This document shows, piece by piece, positions 17,560 through 24,241 of a stretch of DNA of 64,000 nt (the first letter of the stretch is position 1; the number at the start of each line of letters is the position of its first letter). Location: contig NZ_JANFDG010000014.1 in NCBI RefSeq assembly GCF_024609765.1, positions 62,001 to 126,000 of the forward strand, written 5' to 3'. This stretch comes from Shinella pollutisoli. GTDB taxonomy: Bacteria > Pseudomonadota > Alphaproteobacteria > Rhizobiales > Rhizobiaceae. The notes under the pieces are model-generated. The model was not told the DNA's origin and ran no database searches. It saw only the letters and a list, made by a program, of their open reading frames with translations. The position numbers and the translations under genes were made by a program.

Positions 17560-18414
17560 GTGAGCGACGACACGGATGCCCACGAGACGCACTGCCTGGC
17601 GGTGCTGCGCGAGACCGATCGCGACCGCTATCTCGCCTGTCTGCTCTCGCCGGCGGACAGGCGCGGGAGCCTCGCCGCGCTCTACGCCTTCCACGCCGAG
17701 ATCGCCCGGGTCCGCGACCTCGTGCACGAGGCGCTGCCCGGCGAAATCCGCCTGCAATGGTGGCGCGAGGTGCTGGAAGGCGGGCGCCGCAGCGAGGCGA
17801 TGGCCCATCCGCTCGCCGCCGCCCTTCTCGCCTGCGTCGAGACGCACCGGCTGCCCGTCGCCGTGCTGACGGACATGATCGAGGCGCGCATCTTCGATCT
17901 CTACGACGACCCGATGGAAAGCCGCACCGCGCTGGAAGGCTATGCCGGCGAGACGGCCTCCGCGCTGATCCAGCTTGCAAGCCTCGTGCTCGATCCCGGC
18001 CATGCGCCGCAATCGGCGGCGGCCGCGGGCCATGCCGGCGTGGCGCAGACCGTGGCCGGCGTGCTGATGCTGCTGCCGATCCACCGCCGGCGCGGCCAGG
18101 TCTACCTGCCCGCCGACCTGCTCTCGGCGACGGGGCTGTCTTCCGAGGCGCTGCTTGCCGGCAGCGACCGCGCGGCGGCCGCCCGCGCCGTCGAGGCCTT
18201 CGCCGGGCTCGGCCGCGAGCACCTCGCCAGGGCGCGCGCGGCGGGCGGCGTCTCGCCCGACAACCTGCCGGCCTTCCTGCCGGTCTCGCTCGTCGAGCCG
18301 GTGCTGAAGCGTGCCGAGAAGGCCGGTGCGGACGCACTCGACCGGCCCCTGCTGCCGCCGCAGTGGCGCCGGCAATGGTGGATGTGGCGGGCGCTCCGGC
18401 GCGGCCGCTTCTGA
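17560..18414 (+). CDS. Squalene/phytoene synthase-fold protein (NDUFAF6-like)
   Basis: 284 residues from GTG 17560. The family is recognisable from LACLLSPADRRGSLAALYAF and EIRLQWWREVLEGG. The Asp-rich DxxxD substrate-magnesium motifs of true prenyl synthases are not intact: the first is ARVRDLVHEAL and the second region is YAGETASALIQLASL. That degeneration is typical of the NDUFAF6 branch, which assists complex I assembly, rather than of an isoprenoid enzyme. It follows the NDUFAF3-like gene by 21 bp in the secDF operon. Enzymatic squalene or phytoene synthesis is unlikely but not excluded. Confidence 0.82.
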   Translation: MSDDTDAHETHCLAVLRETDRDRYLACLLSPADRRGSLAALYAFHAEIARVRDLVHEALPGEIRLQWWREVLEGGRRSEAMAHPLAAALLACVETHRLPVAVLTDMIEARIFDLYDDPMESRTALEGYAGETASALIQLASLVLDPGHAPQSAAAAGHAGVAQTVAGVLMLLPIHRRRGQVYLPADLLSATGLSSEALLAGSDRAAAARAVEAFAGLGREHLARARAAGGVSPDNLPAFLPVSLVEPVLKRAEKAGADALDRPLLPPQWRRQWWMWRALRRGRF

Positions 18415-18485
18415 CGCCACGCAAAACTGGCGCAAGCCTAGTGGGCTAGAGCCGTTCGGACGTCGCCCGTGGAGAGATTCGCGCA

Positions 18486-18935
18486 ATGCTCTGGACCATC
18501 ACCGCCCTCTGCCTGCTGCTCGCCGGCCTGATCTTCCGCCAGAGCTTCCGCCGTGACGAGAAGGCGGACGCCGCCGAGGACACCGGGCTTGCCATCCTGG
18601 AGTTCGGCCGCGCCTTTCCCGACGAGGCCATCCGCCAGGTGATCGCCACGGCGGACGGGCGCACGGTCTTCCTCAGGCTGCACGACGGCAAGGCGGGCTG
18701 CATGCACGCGCACGGCCATCATTTCGCCTGCCACCTGATCGAGCCCGGCACGGTGCGCGTGGAAAGCCGCGGCAACGCGCGGCTCGCCATCGCCTTCGCC
18801 AACGACGCCTTCGAGGGCGGCACCTTCACCTTCCGCAGCGAGGGCGATGCCGCGGAGGTCTCGCTCTGGCTGCTCGGCAGCTTCCTGCCGAGGAGCGCGG
18901 GCGGCGAGCCGCGGGCGAACGGCGGGGCGTCCTAG
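18486..18935 (+). CDS. Small membrane-anchored hypothetical protein
   Basis: 149 residues. An N-terminal hydrophobic segment (MLWTITALCLLLAGLIF) could be an uncleaved anchor; the rest is a soluble domain with a Cys/His-rich stretch (GCMHAHGHHFACHLIEP) that could bind metal or simply be structural. No known family recognised. It lies between the NDUFAF6-like gene and the convergent trmFO, with a 7-bp gap to trmFO. Confidence 0.7.
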   Translation: MLWTITALCLLLAGLIFRQSFRRDEKADAAEDTGLAILEFGRAFPDEAIRQVIATADGRTVFLRLHDGKAGCMHAHGHHFACHLIEPGTVRVESRGNARLAIAFANDAFEGGTFTFRSEGDAAEVSLWLLGSFLPRSAGGEPRANGGAS

Positions 18936-18941
18936 CAGACC

Positions 18942-20351
18942 TCAGAGGCCGAGCCAGCGGGCGCAGTCGGCAAGCGCGCGCGCGGCCGTCGCCTGCTTCT
19001 TGGCGAGCGCCTTGTCCTTGCCGCGGAAGCGCTTCAGGCCTTCGGGCCGGACGAGCGCGCCCGGCTCCAGCGGCGGGAACAGGCCGAAATTGACGTTCAT
19101 CGGCTGGAAGGAGCGCTTGCCCGGCTCGTCGTCGGAAACGATGTGGCCGCCGGTGATGTGGCCGAGCAGCGCGCCGAAGGCGGTGGTCTCCGGCGGCAGC
19201 GACGGCGTCTCTCCGCGCCGCTCGGCGGCGGCGAAGCGGCCGGCGAGCAGGCCGATGCTGGCGCTTTCGACATAGCCCTCGCAGCCGGTGATCTGGCCGG
19301 CGAAGCGCAGGCCCGGCCGGCCCTTCAGCGTCAGCGACCGGTCGAGCAGCACCGGCGAATTGATGTAGGTGTTGCGGTGCAGGCCGCCGAGCCGGGCGAA
19401 TTCGGCGTTCTCCAGGCCCGGGATGAGGCGGAAGATCTCCGCCTGCGCGCCGTATTTCAGCTTCGTCTGGAAGCCGACCATGTTGTAGAGCGTGCCGAGC
19501 GCATTGTCCTGGCGGAGCTGCACGACGGCATAGGGCTTGACCGACGGGTTGTGCGCGTTGGTGAGGCCCATCGGCTTCATCGGCCCGTGGCGCAGCGTCT
19601 CGCGGCCGCGCTCGGCCATCACCTCGATCGGCAGGCAGCCGTCGAAATAGGGCGTGCCTTCCCATTCCTTGAAGCCGGTCGTGTCGCCGGCGACGAGCGC
19701 GTCGATGAAGGCGTTGTACGCGGCCTCGTCCATCGGGCAGTTGATGTAGTCCTTGCCCGTGCCGCCCGGCCCGACCTTGTCGTAGCGCGACTGGTACCAG
19801 CAGATATCCATGTCGATGCTGTGGGTGTGGACGATGGGCGCGATCGCGTCGAAGAAGGCGAGCTGGTCGGCGCCCGTGCGCGCCTGGATGGCGGCGGCGA
19901 GCGACGGGGCGGTCAGCGGGCCGGTGGCGACGATCGCCTGGTCCCAGTCGTCCGGCGGCAGGCCGGTCACTTCCTCGCGCACGACCGCGATCAGCGGATG
20001 GGCCGCGATCGCCGCGGTGACGGCGGCGGAAAAGCCCTCGCGGTCGACGGCGAGCGCACCGCCGGCCGGCACCTGGTTGGCATCCGCCGCCCGCATGATC
20101 AGCGAGCCGGCGAGCCGCATCTCCGCATGCAGCACGCCGACGGCGTTGCTGGTCGCGTCGTCGGAGCGGAAGGAGTTGGAGCAGACGAGCTCGGCAAGGC
20201 CGTCCGTCTTGTGGGCATCCGTGCCGCGCACGCCGCGCATCTCGTGCAGGACGACGGGCAGGCCGCTTTCGGCGATCTGCCAGGCGGCTTCCGAGCCCGC
20301 GAGCCCGCCGCCGACGACATGGATGGGAGAGGGGAAGGAGGTCTTCGTCAT
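18942..20351 (-). CDS. trmFO: Methylenetetrahydrofolate--tRNA-(uracil-5-)-methyltransferase TrmFO
   Basis: 469 residues. The FAD-binding dinucleotide fold [14 protein letters not shown] is at the N-terminus, and [20 protein letters not shown] and [18 protein letters not shown] are diagnostic of TrmFO/Gid. The enzyme uses methylene-THF and FADH2 to make m5U54 in the T-loop of tRNAs. The start ATG at 20351 is the only good one. Convergent with the small hypothetical gene; upstream lies a DUF1127 terminator. Confidence 0.96.
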   Translation of the reverse strand: MTKTSFPSPIHVVGGGLAGSEAAWQIAESGLPVVLHEMRGVRGTDAHKTDGLAELVCSNSFRSDDATSNAVGVLHAEMRLAGSLIMRAADANQVPAGGALAVDREGFSAAVTAAIAAHPLIAVVREEVTGLPPDDWDQAIVATGPLTAPSLAAAIQARTGADQLAFFDAIAPIVHTHSIDMDICWYQSRYDKVGPGGTGKDYINCPMDEAAYNAFIDALVAGDTTGFKEWEGTPYFDGCLPIEVMAERGRETLRHGPMKPMGLTNAHNPSVKPYAVVQLRQDNALGTLYNMVGFQTKLKYGAQAEIFRLIPGLENAEFARLGGLHRNTYINSPVLLDRSLTLKGRPGLRFAGQITGCEGYVESASIGLLAGRFAAAERRGETPSLPPETTAFGALLGHITGGHIVSDDEPGKRSFQPMNVNFGLFPPLEPGALVRPEGLKRFRGKDKALAKKQATAARALADCARWLGL

Positions 20352-20399
20352 GGCCGGTTCGTTAGCACGGCGCCTTGCGGCTTTCCATCGCCGCGAATC

Positions 20400-20425
20400 A
20401 AAAACGGCACCGGATGGTGCCGTTT
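20400..20425 (-). terminator. Terminator of the first DUF1127 gene
   Basis: On the minus strand AAACGGCACC / GGTGCCGTTT forms a perfect 10-bp stem with a 4-nt loop and continues into TTGAT. It lies 56 nt after the stop of the DUF1127 gene at 20481-20624 and before the trmFO start, so it probably insulates trmFO. Confidence 0.8.
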
Positions 20426-20480
20426 GAAGCGTTCCTCGCGCATTGCCGTTTCCGGCCGCAGCGTCGGAAATCCGGTCTGC

Positions 20481-20624
20481 TTAGCGGAAGGAACGGGCAG
20501 CGATGTCGCGGATGTCGTAGCGGGTCAGGCCGATGTCCGAGAGCGTGTGGTTCGACAGGTTGCCGAGTTCGTTCAGGGTGCGGCGGTAGCTGATCCAGTT
20601 CTTGGCGATGCGGATGGGGTTCAT
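20481..20624 (-). CDS. DUF1127 mini-protein A
   Basis: 47 residues, Arg-rich, starting MNPIRIAKNWISYRRTLNEL and ending RYDIRDIAARSFR. The pattern W-x(2)-YR-x(2)-NEL-x(2)-L-x(5)-L-x-DIG is the DUF1127 (YjiS-like) family. In Rhodobacter a DUF1127 protein (CcaF1) is an RNA-binding partner of small RNAs, and in Agrobacterium such proteins affect phosphate and stress responses. It has its own downstream terminator. A ribosome site (GAGGAGAG) lies 6-13 nt before the ATG. Confidence 0.88.
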   Translation of the reverse strand: MNPIRIAKNWISYRRTLNELGNLSNHTLSDIGLTRYDIRDIAARSFR

Positions 20625-20897
20625 GACATACTCTCCTCGATGATCTCGTCCGTGGCGTCCTCGCCCCGGCTGTTGATATCTGTCTACACGAAACCCTCTT
20701 CATGTTGCAGTGCAAAGAAGATGCATCTGCCATGCATTTGTGCATGACCGCGATCAAGGAACGGGCAGATGCCCGCGACAGCGCACGAAAGGACAAAAAA
20801 GCGCCTTTTGCCAGGAACTTGGCCGCGGAGCGGCGCGATGCCCGCCAGGGCCGCGGCGGCGGCCATGCGATGCAACATAAATCGGTCCCGGCCGCGC
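20625..20897. other. Intergenic stretch with TGCA-rich segment
   Basis: No convincing gene. Positions 20700-20755 are dense in TGCA, including TTGCAGTGCAA at 20704-20714, which matches the core but not the flank of the PhaR-like motif seen elsewhere in the window. This is the likely promoter region of DUF1127 gene A on the minus strand, but no clear -35/-10 pair stands out. Confidence 0.4.
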
Positions 20898-20934
20898 AAA
20901 AAGAAACGCCTCCCGGGAGACCCGGAAGGCGTTT
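20898..20934 (-). terminator. Terminator of the second DUF1127 gene
   Basis: On the minus strand AAACGCCT / AGGCGTTT encloses a GC-rich loop and runs directly into TTTCTTTTTG. It lies 27 nt after the stop of DUF1127 gene B, so genes A and B are probably separate transcripts. Confidence 0.82.
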
Positions 20935-20961
20935 GGGAAAGACCCGGAAGGGCCGTTCGGC

Positions 20962-21111
20962 TTACTTGACGGCGTTGCGGGCGACGTAGGGAATGTCGCT
21001 GCGGCCGATGCCGAGGTCGTTGAGTTCGCGGTCCGACATGCGGCCGAGTTCGTTGACGGTCTGGCGGTACTTGCGCCAGTTGTTGAAAGAGCGAGCCAGG
21101 TTCATGTTCAT
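20962..21111 (-). CDS. DUF1127 mini-protein B
   Basis: 49 residues, starting MNMNLARSFNNWRKYRQTVN and containing ELGRMSDRELNDLGIGRSDI, a clean DUF1127 match. It is Arg-rich and probably RNA-binding or membrane-associated. A strong ribosome site (GGAAAGGGG) precedes the ATG at 21111. Upstream on the same strand is the tandem hairpin small-RNA array (21329-21758), reminiscent of the Rhodobacter DUF1127-CcsR locus with the order reversed. A CTTGACA box at 21240-21246 on the minus strand could be its own -35. Confidence 0.88.
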   Translation of the reverse strand: MNMNLARSFNNWRKYRQTVNELGRMSDRELNDLGIGRSDIPYVARNAVK

Positions 21112-21328
21112 ACCCCTTTCCTGCTGTGGCGGTCGGCGGCCGCTGCGCGGCGCCGCCCCTCGATTTCATGGTGACAATATATGCTGCGCTGCGAAAAATT
21201 ACAGCGATATTGCCGTATGGCGACTATGCGTTTTGTGCATGTCAAGCGGAAATTTCGGCAAAATCCTGGCGAATTTGCGGGCAGGTCGCCATAAAGCCGT
21301 CGTGCTGGCGGCGAAGGCGTTGCCGGAC

Positions 21329-21453
21329 GAAAAAGCGACGCCCGCCGGGGGAGGAGGTCCGGCGTGCGTCGCTGGTCTCGATCGGCGGTCCGGGAGGAGA
21401 AGCGATCGCCGACCTGGTCGGGGACGTGGGGAGGAGGAGATCGTCGCCCGACC
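21329..21453 (-). ncRNA. Cuckoo/CcsR-type small RNA candidate 2
   Basis: Three successive minus-strand hairpins expose an anti-Shine-Dalgarno loop. At 21416-21453 arms GGTCGGG+GACG pair with CGTC+CCCGACC around loop ATCTCCTCCTCCCCA. At 21380-21414 arms GGTCGGCG / CGCCGATC enclose a loop with TTCTCCTCCC. At 21335-21372 a 14-bp stem with one mismatch (starting GCGACGC) has loop ACCTCCTCCC and is followed by TTTTT, making it the terminator. A minus-strand CTATAT at 21464-21469, preceded by a run of C, could be the -10 box, placing the start just before the first hairpin. The architecture equals the alphaproteobacterial 'cuckoo' RNA family; the annotation rests on structure only. Confidence 0.75.
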
Positions 21454-21634
21454 GATGCGCTCCATATAGGGGGATGAGCGGCGGGGCGGTAGGGGACGGG
21501 CGGCATGGCAAGCATGCGGATATTGCATATGTCGTCCCGCCGACTCCGCAGGGATGCCCAAGGAATAGGCTTGCCCTGACGGATAGGGCGGCGGAAGCGG
21601 GGAAACCGGCGGCGCTTTCCGAATCCGCCATGCG

Positions 21635-21758
21635 GAAAACAATGACGCCCGCCGGGGGAGGAGATCCGGCGGGCGTCACTAAAGATGATTGGCAACCGGG
21701 AGGAGGAGTGTTGCCAATCGTATCGGAACGGCGTTGGGAGGAGGAGTACGCCGCTCCG
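21635..21758 (-). ncRNA. Cuckoo/CcsR-type small RNA candidate 1
   Basis: Three minus-strand hairpins. At 21724-21758, 11-bp arms CGGAGCGGCGT / ACGCCGTTCCG (one G-U pair) have loop ACTCCTCCTCCCA. At 21687-21719, perfect 10-bp arms GATTGGCAAC / GTTGCCAATC have loop ACTCCTCCTCCCG. At 21643-21678, a perfect 13-bp stem (TGACGCCCGCCGG) has loop ATCTCCTCCC and is followed by TTGTTTTCC as terminator. It shares its terminator-stem design with candidate 2, suggesting duplication. Loops of CUCCUCCC can pair with GGAGG ribosome sites or sponge other RNAs. No protein-coding potential fits. Confidence 0.75.
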
Positions 21759-21904
21759 AATTCCGTCGATCTCCTTGCGGCGACCGGGTCTTGCGGCATC
21801 ATGCCGGGCGTTCGACCAATTCCGCCTTGTCGTTCGTCCTGTCGCTGAACCGATACGCTGCGCCGGGACGTTCGAGCCGGATCAATCCCGATCCGATGCT
21901 TGCA

Positions 21905-21933
21905 ATATAGGCCGGAAGGCCGCTTTTGTGCAG
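21905..21933 (-). promoter_or_regulatory. Promoter candidate reading into the small-RNA array
   Basis: On the minus strand CTGCAC and CTATAT are separated by exactly 17 nt. CTATAT is the favoured rhizobial -10 form; the -35 is weak. The PhaR-like site at 21926-21937 covers the -35 box. Confidence 0.4.
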
Positions 21934-21937
21934 TGCA
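21926..21937 (-). promoter_or_regulatory. PhaR-like operator upstream of the small RNAs
   Basis: The minus strand reads TGCACTGCACAA, a full match to TGCRNYGCASMA, the consensus I recall for Bradyrhizobium PhaR. It overlaps the -35 of the promoter candidate. Two other full matches in this window lie at the phasin and sthA promoters. Confidence 0.5.
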
Positions 21938-22154
21938 ATAAAAGCATGGAAGGTATGCGTCCCATGCATGCGCCGCTCGTCGCGTCCAGCCTGCTGCATT
22001 GCGTCAAAAATGACATGGATTTCTTTATTTCCCGTTAAGCTCCGCGTCGTTGGCGATTTTCGCCGGCTGGCGAATTTCCGCCGGCCCTGTATCGTCTCAA
22101 TCCGGCAGGCGCGGATTCGTTCGCGCGACGGCGGCAAGGAACGGAGCGGCGCGG

Positions 22155-23255
22155 ATGTACAGGGGACGGCTGGAGCGGGACCTGAGGCACTGGACGGCGG
22201 CGGGGCTTCTCGACGCGCCGACGGCCGCGCGCCTCCTGAAGGAATACGATTCGCGCGAAAGCGCCTTCAGCGTCGGGCGCGTGCTGATGATCATCGCGGC
22301 ACTTCTCGTCTCCGCCGCGATCCTCCTGCTCGTCGCGTCGAACTGGGAGGCGATCCCGCGCCTTGCCCGGCTCGTCGGCATCGTCGGGCTGATCTGGGGC
22401 GCCTATCTCGCCGGCGGCCTGCTCCTGGCGCGCGGGGCGGGGCGGCTGGCGGCGGCCTTCCTGGTGATCGGCACGCTCGCCTTCGGCGGCGCCATCGCGC
22501 TCGTCGGGCAGATGTACCATCTTTCGGGCGACGCCACGCAGGCCATGCTGGTGTGGTTCGCCGGCGCCGTGGCGGCGGCCCTGCTCTTCCGCTCCGGCGC
22601 CGTGACGACGATCGCCGCCTTCCTCGCCTTCGCCGTCGCCGGCAACGAATGGACCCAGTCCGGCACCGACGAGGCCCTGCTCGTCTGGCTGATGCCGGCG
22701 ATGGCGCTCGTCGTCGTCCTGCTCGTGCGCTATACGGGGGCCGAGCGCACCCGCCATCTCGCCTACCTGCTGCTCGTCGCCTGGCTCGGCCTCCTCTACG
22801 GCGAATACGAGCGTCCGGCGACGGCCGTCGCGATCGCCGCCGCCGGGGCCGCCGGCTACCTGCTCGCCGCCCTGCCGCAGTCGCCGCTCCGGGCGCTCGC
22901 GCGGAGCGCGGGTGCGGCGCCCGCCTTCTATTCCTATCTCGTCCTGCTGCTCGGCCTCCTCCTGCTGCACGCCGAATACGACGATGCCGGCGGCCGGCTT
23001 TTGCTCGGCGTCGTCACGCTCGCCGCGGCGATCGGCGGCATCGCGCTCTCCGGCCGCGAGAACGGCGCGGTGCGCTACCTCGGCTATCTCGCCTTCGCCG
23101 CCGAGACGCTCTATCTCGCCTCCGAGACGATCGGCTCGATCCTCGGCACCTCCGGCTTCTTCCTCGTCTCCGGCCTCGTCGTCGCGCTGATCGCCTGGGC
23201 CGTGATCGCGCTGGAGCGACGGTTTTCCGCACGCAACGCCGGGGAGGGAGCATGA
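22155..23255 (+). CDS. DUF2157 multi-pass membrane protein
   Basis: 366 residues from ATG 22155; earlier in-frame starts lack family similarity. The soluble N-terminus (LERDLRHWTAAGLLDAPTAA) is the DUF2157 signature, followed by about ten hydrophobic helices, including the conserved GGAIALVGQMYHLSGD. The function is unknown; in many bacteria it pairs with a GDYXXLXY protein, as here, often with a DUF4401 protein between them that is absent in this window. The stop overlaps the next start (ATGA). Confidence 0.88.
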   Translation: MYRGRLERDLRHWTAAGLLDAPTAARLLKEYDSRESAFSVGRVLMIIAALLVSAAILLLVASNWEAIPRLARLVGIVGLIWGAYLAGGLLLARGAGRLAAAFLVIGTLAFGGAIALVGQMYHLSGDATQAMLVWFAGAVAAALLFRSGAVTTIAAFLAFAVAGNEWTQSGTDEALLVWLMPAMALVVVLLVRYTGAERTRHLAYLLLVAWLGLLYGEYERPATAVAIAAAGAAGYLLAALPQSPLRALARSAGAAPAFYSYLVLLLGLLLLHAEYDDAGGRLLLGVVTLAAAIGGIALSGRENGAVRYLGYLAFAAETLYLASETIGSILGTSGFFLVSGLVVALIAWAVIALERRFSARNAGEGA

Positions 23256-23845
23256 CCATGGCCAGGACCTTGCTGCGCATCCCGCCGCTTCTCGCCGCCA
23301 TCCTCGTCGCCGTGCTGCAGACGGCGGTGATCGGCTACATGGTGGAAAGCCGCGCCTCGATCCTGCGCAGCGGCGCCGACATCCGCCTGAAGACGATGCC
23401 GGTCGACCCGCGCGACCTCCTGCGCGGCGACTACGTCACGCTTTCCTATCCGATCTCCGCGATCCCGGGCGCGATCGTCGCCGGCGCGGCGCCGGGGCAG
23501 GGCGAGCGCGTGCGCATGGCGGTGCGGCTGAAGCCGGGGCCGGACGGCCTCTGGACGGCGAGCGAGGCGAGCTTCGGCACGCTGCAGCCGCAGGAGGGCA
23601 GCGTCGTCCTGCGGACGCTGCCGTTCCAGTACTACCCGGGCTTCGAGGGCGCGCTGCCGGAGACGATCTTCGTCTCCTACGGCATCGAGCGCTACTACGT
23701 GCCGGAAGGCGAGGGCAGGGTGCTGGAGGAGGCGCGCAACCAGCAGGAGCTGGAGGTCGAGGCCCGCGTCTCGCCCGCCGGCACGCCGCAGATCGCCCGC
23801 ATCCTGCTGCGCGGCGAGCCGGTCTACGACGAACCTCTCTATTGA
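23252..23845 (+). CDS. GDYXXLXY domain protein
   Basis: 197 residues. An N-terminal membrane helix (PLLAAILVAVLQTAVIGYMV) is followed by a periplasmic domain with DLLRGDYVTLSY, the motif that names the family. The upstream DUF2157 protein overlaps it by 4 bp, so the two are made together and probably form a complex. The molecular role is not known. Downstream comes tRNA-Leu. Confidence 0.88.
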   Translation: MTMARTLLRIPPLLAAILVAVLQTAVIGYMVESRASILRSGADIRLKTMPVDPRDLLRGDYVTLSYPISAIPGAIVAGAAPGQGERVRMAVRLKPGPDGLWTASEASFGTLQPQEGSVVLRTLPFQYYPGFEGALPETIFVSYGIERYYVPEGEGRVLEEARNQQELEVEARVSPAGTPQIARILLRGEPVYDEPLY

Positions 23846-23972
23846 GGCGCAAGAGGGCGGCAAAGCCCGCATTTTCCCTTTGATCCGCGCCGAACGGATG
23901 ATATAGAGACGCCGCGCTCGGACGGCGCCGGAGGATCGCGGCCATGCCGCCCCGGCAGGCGGTTCCTGAGAC

Positions 23973-24057
<85 letters not shown>

Positions 24058-24241
24058 GAGCCACGACAGCGGGGGACAGGAGGGTTCCGCGCGGCGTGGA
24101 ATATGTTGAGAGCGCCATTTTGCTTGCCAAAAGGCCACCGAATTCAGTAAAGCCACTGCCGGCAAAGGACCCCGGCGGGGTGCTCGCCATAGAACCGGCC
24201 GGCCGGTTGAGCACCGCCAACTCGAAATTGAAGGTTTGAAC

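Larger units (their letters stand above)
21759..22154. other. Intergenic regulatory stretch upstream of the small-RNA array
   Basis: No gene supported on either strand. It holds the minus-strand promoter candidate and PhaR-like site (21905-21937) and, toward 22154, the presumed leader of the divergent DUF2157 gene. A transcript from the promoter candidate would carry ~140 nt of leader before the first CUCCUCC hairpin. Confidence 0.4.

Noticed and set aside
17560-18414. Carotenoid or hopanoid biosynthesis gene
   Set aside because: Asp-rich motifs are degenerate and no other isoprenoid genes are nearby; the NDUFAF6-like reading fits context better.
20702-20714. TTGCAGTGCAA upstream of DUF1127 gene A as a fourth PhaR-like site
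   Set aside because: The core matches but the 3' flank (SMA) does not on either strand, and no promoter aligns with it; kept only as a note.
21335-21758. GGAGGAG-loop hairpins as a + strand CsrA/RsmA-sponge RNA
   Set aside because: On the + strand the loops do show GGA, but neither group ends in a U tract on that strand, whereas both do on the minus strand.
21335-21758. Regularly spaced similar units as a CRISPR array
   Set aside because: Only the loop is constant; stems differ, unit spacing is uneven, and no cas genes are present.
21242-21848. Open frames of 147-240 codons across the small-RNA region on both strands
   Set aside because: They have no ribosome site or family similarity and cut through perfect hairpins whose structure explains the sequence better.
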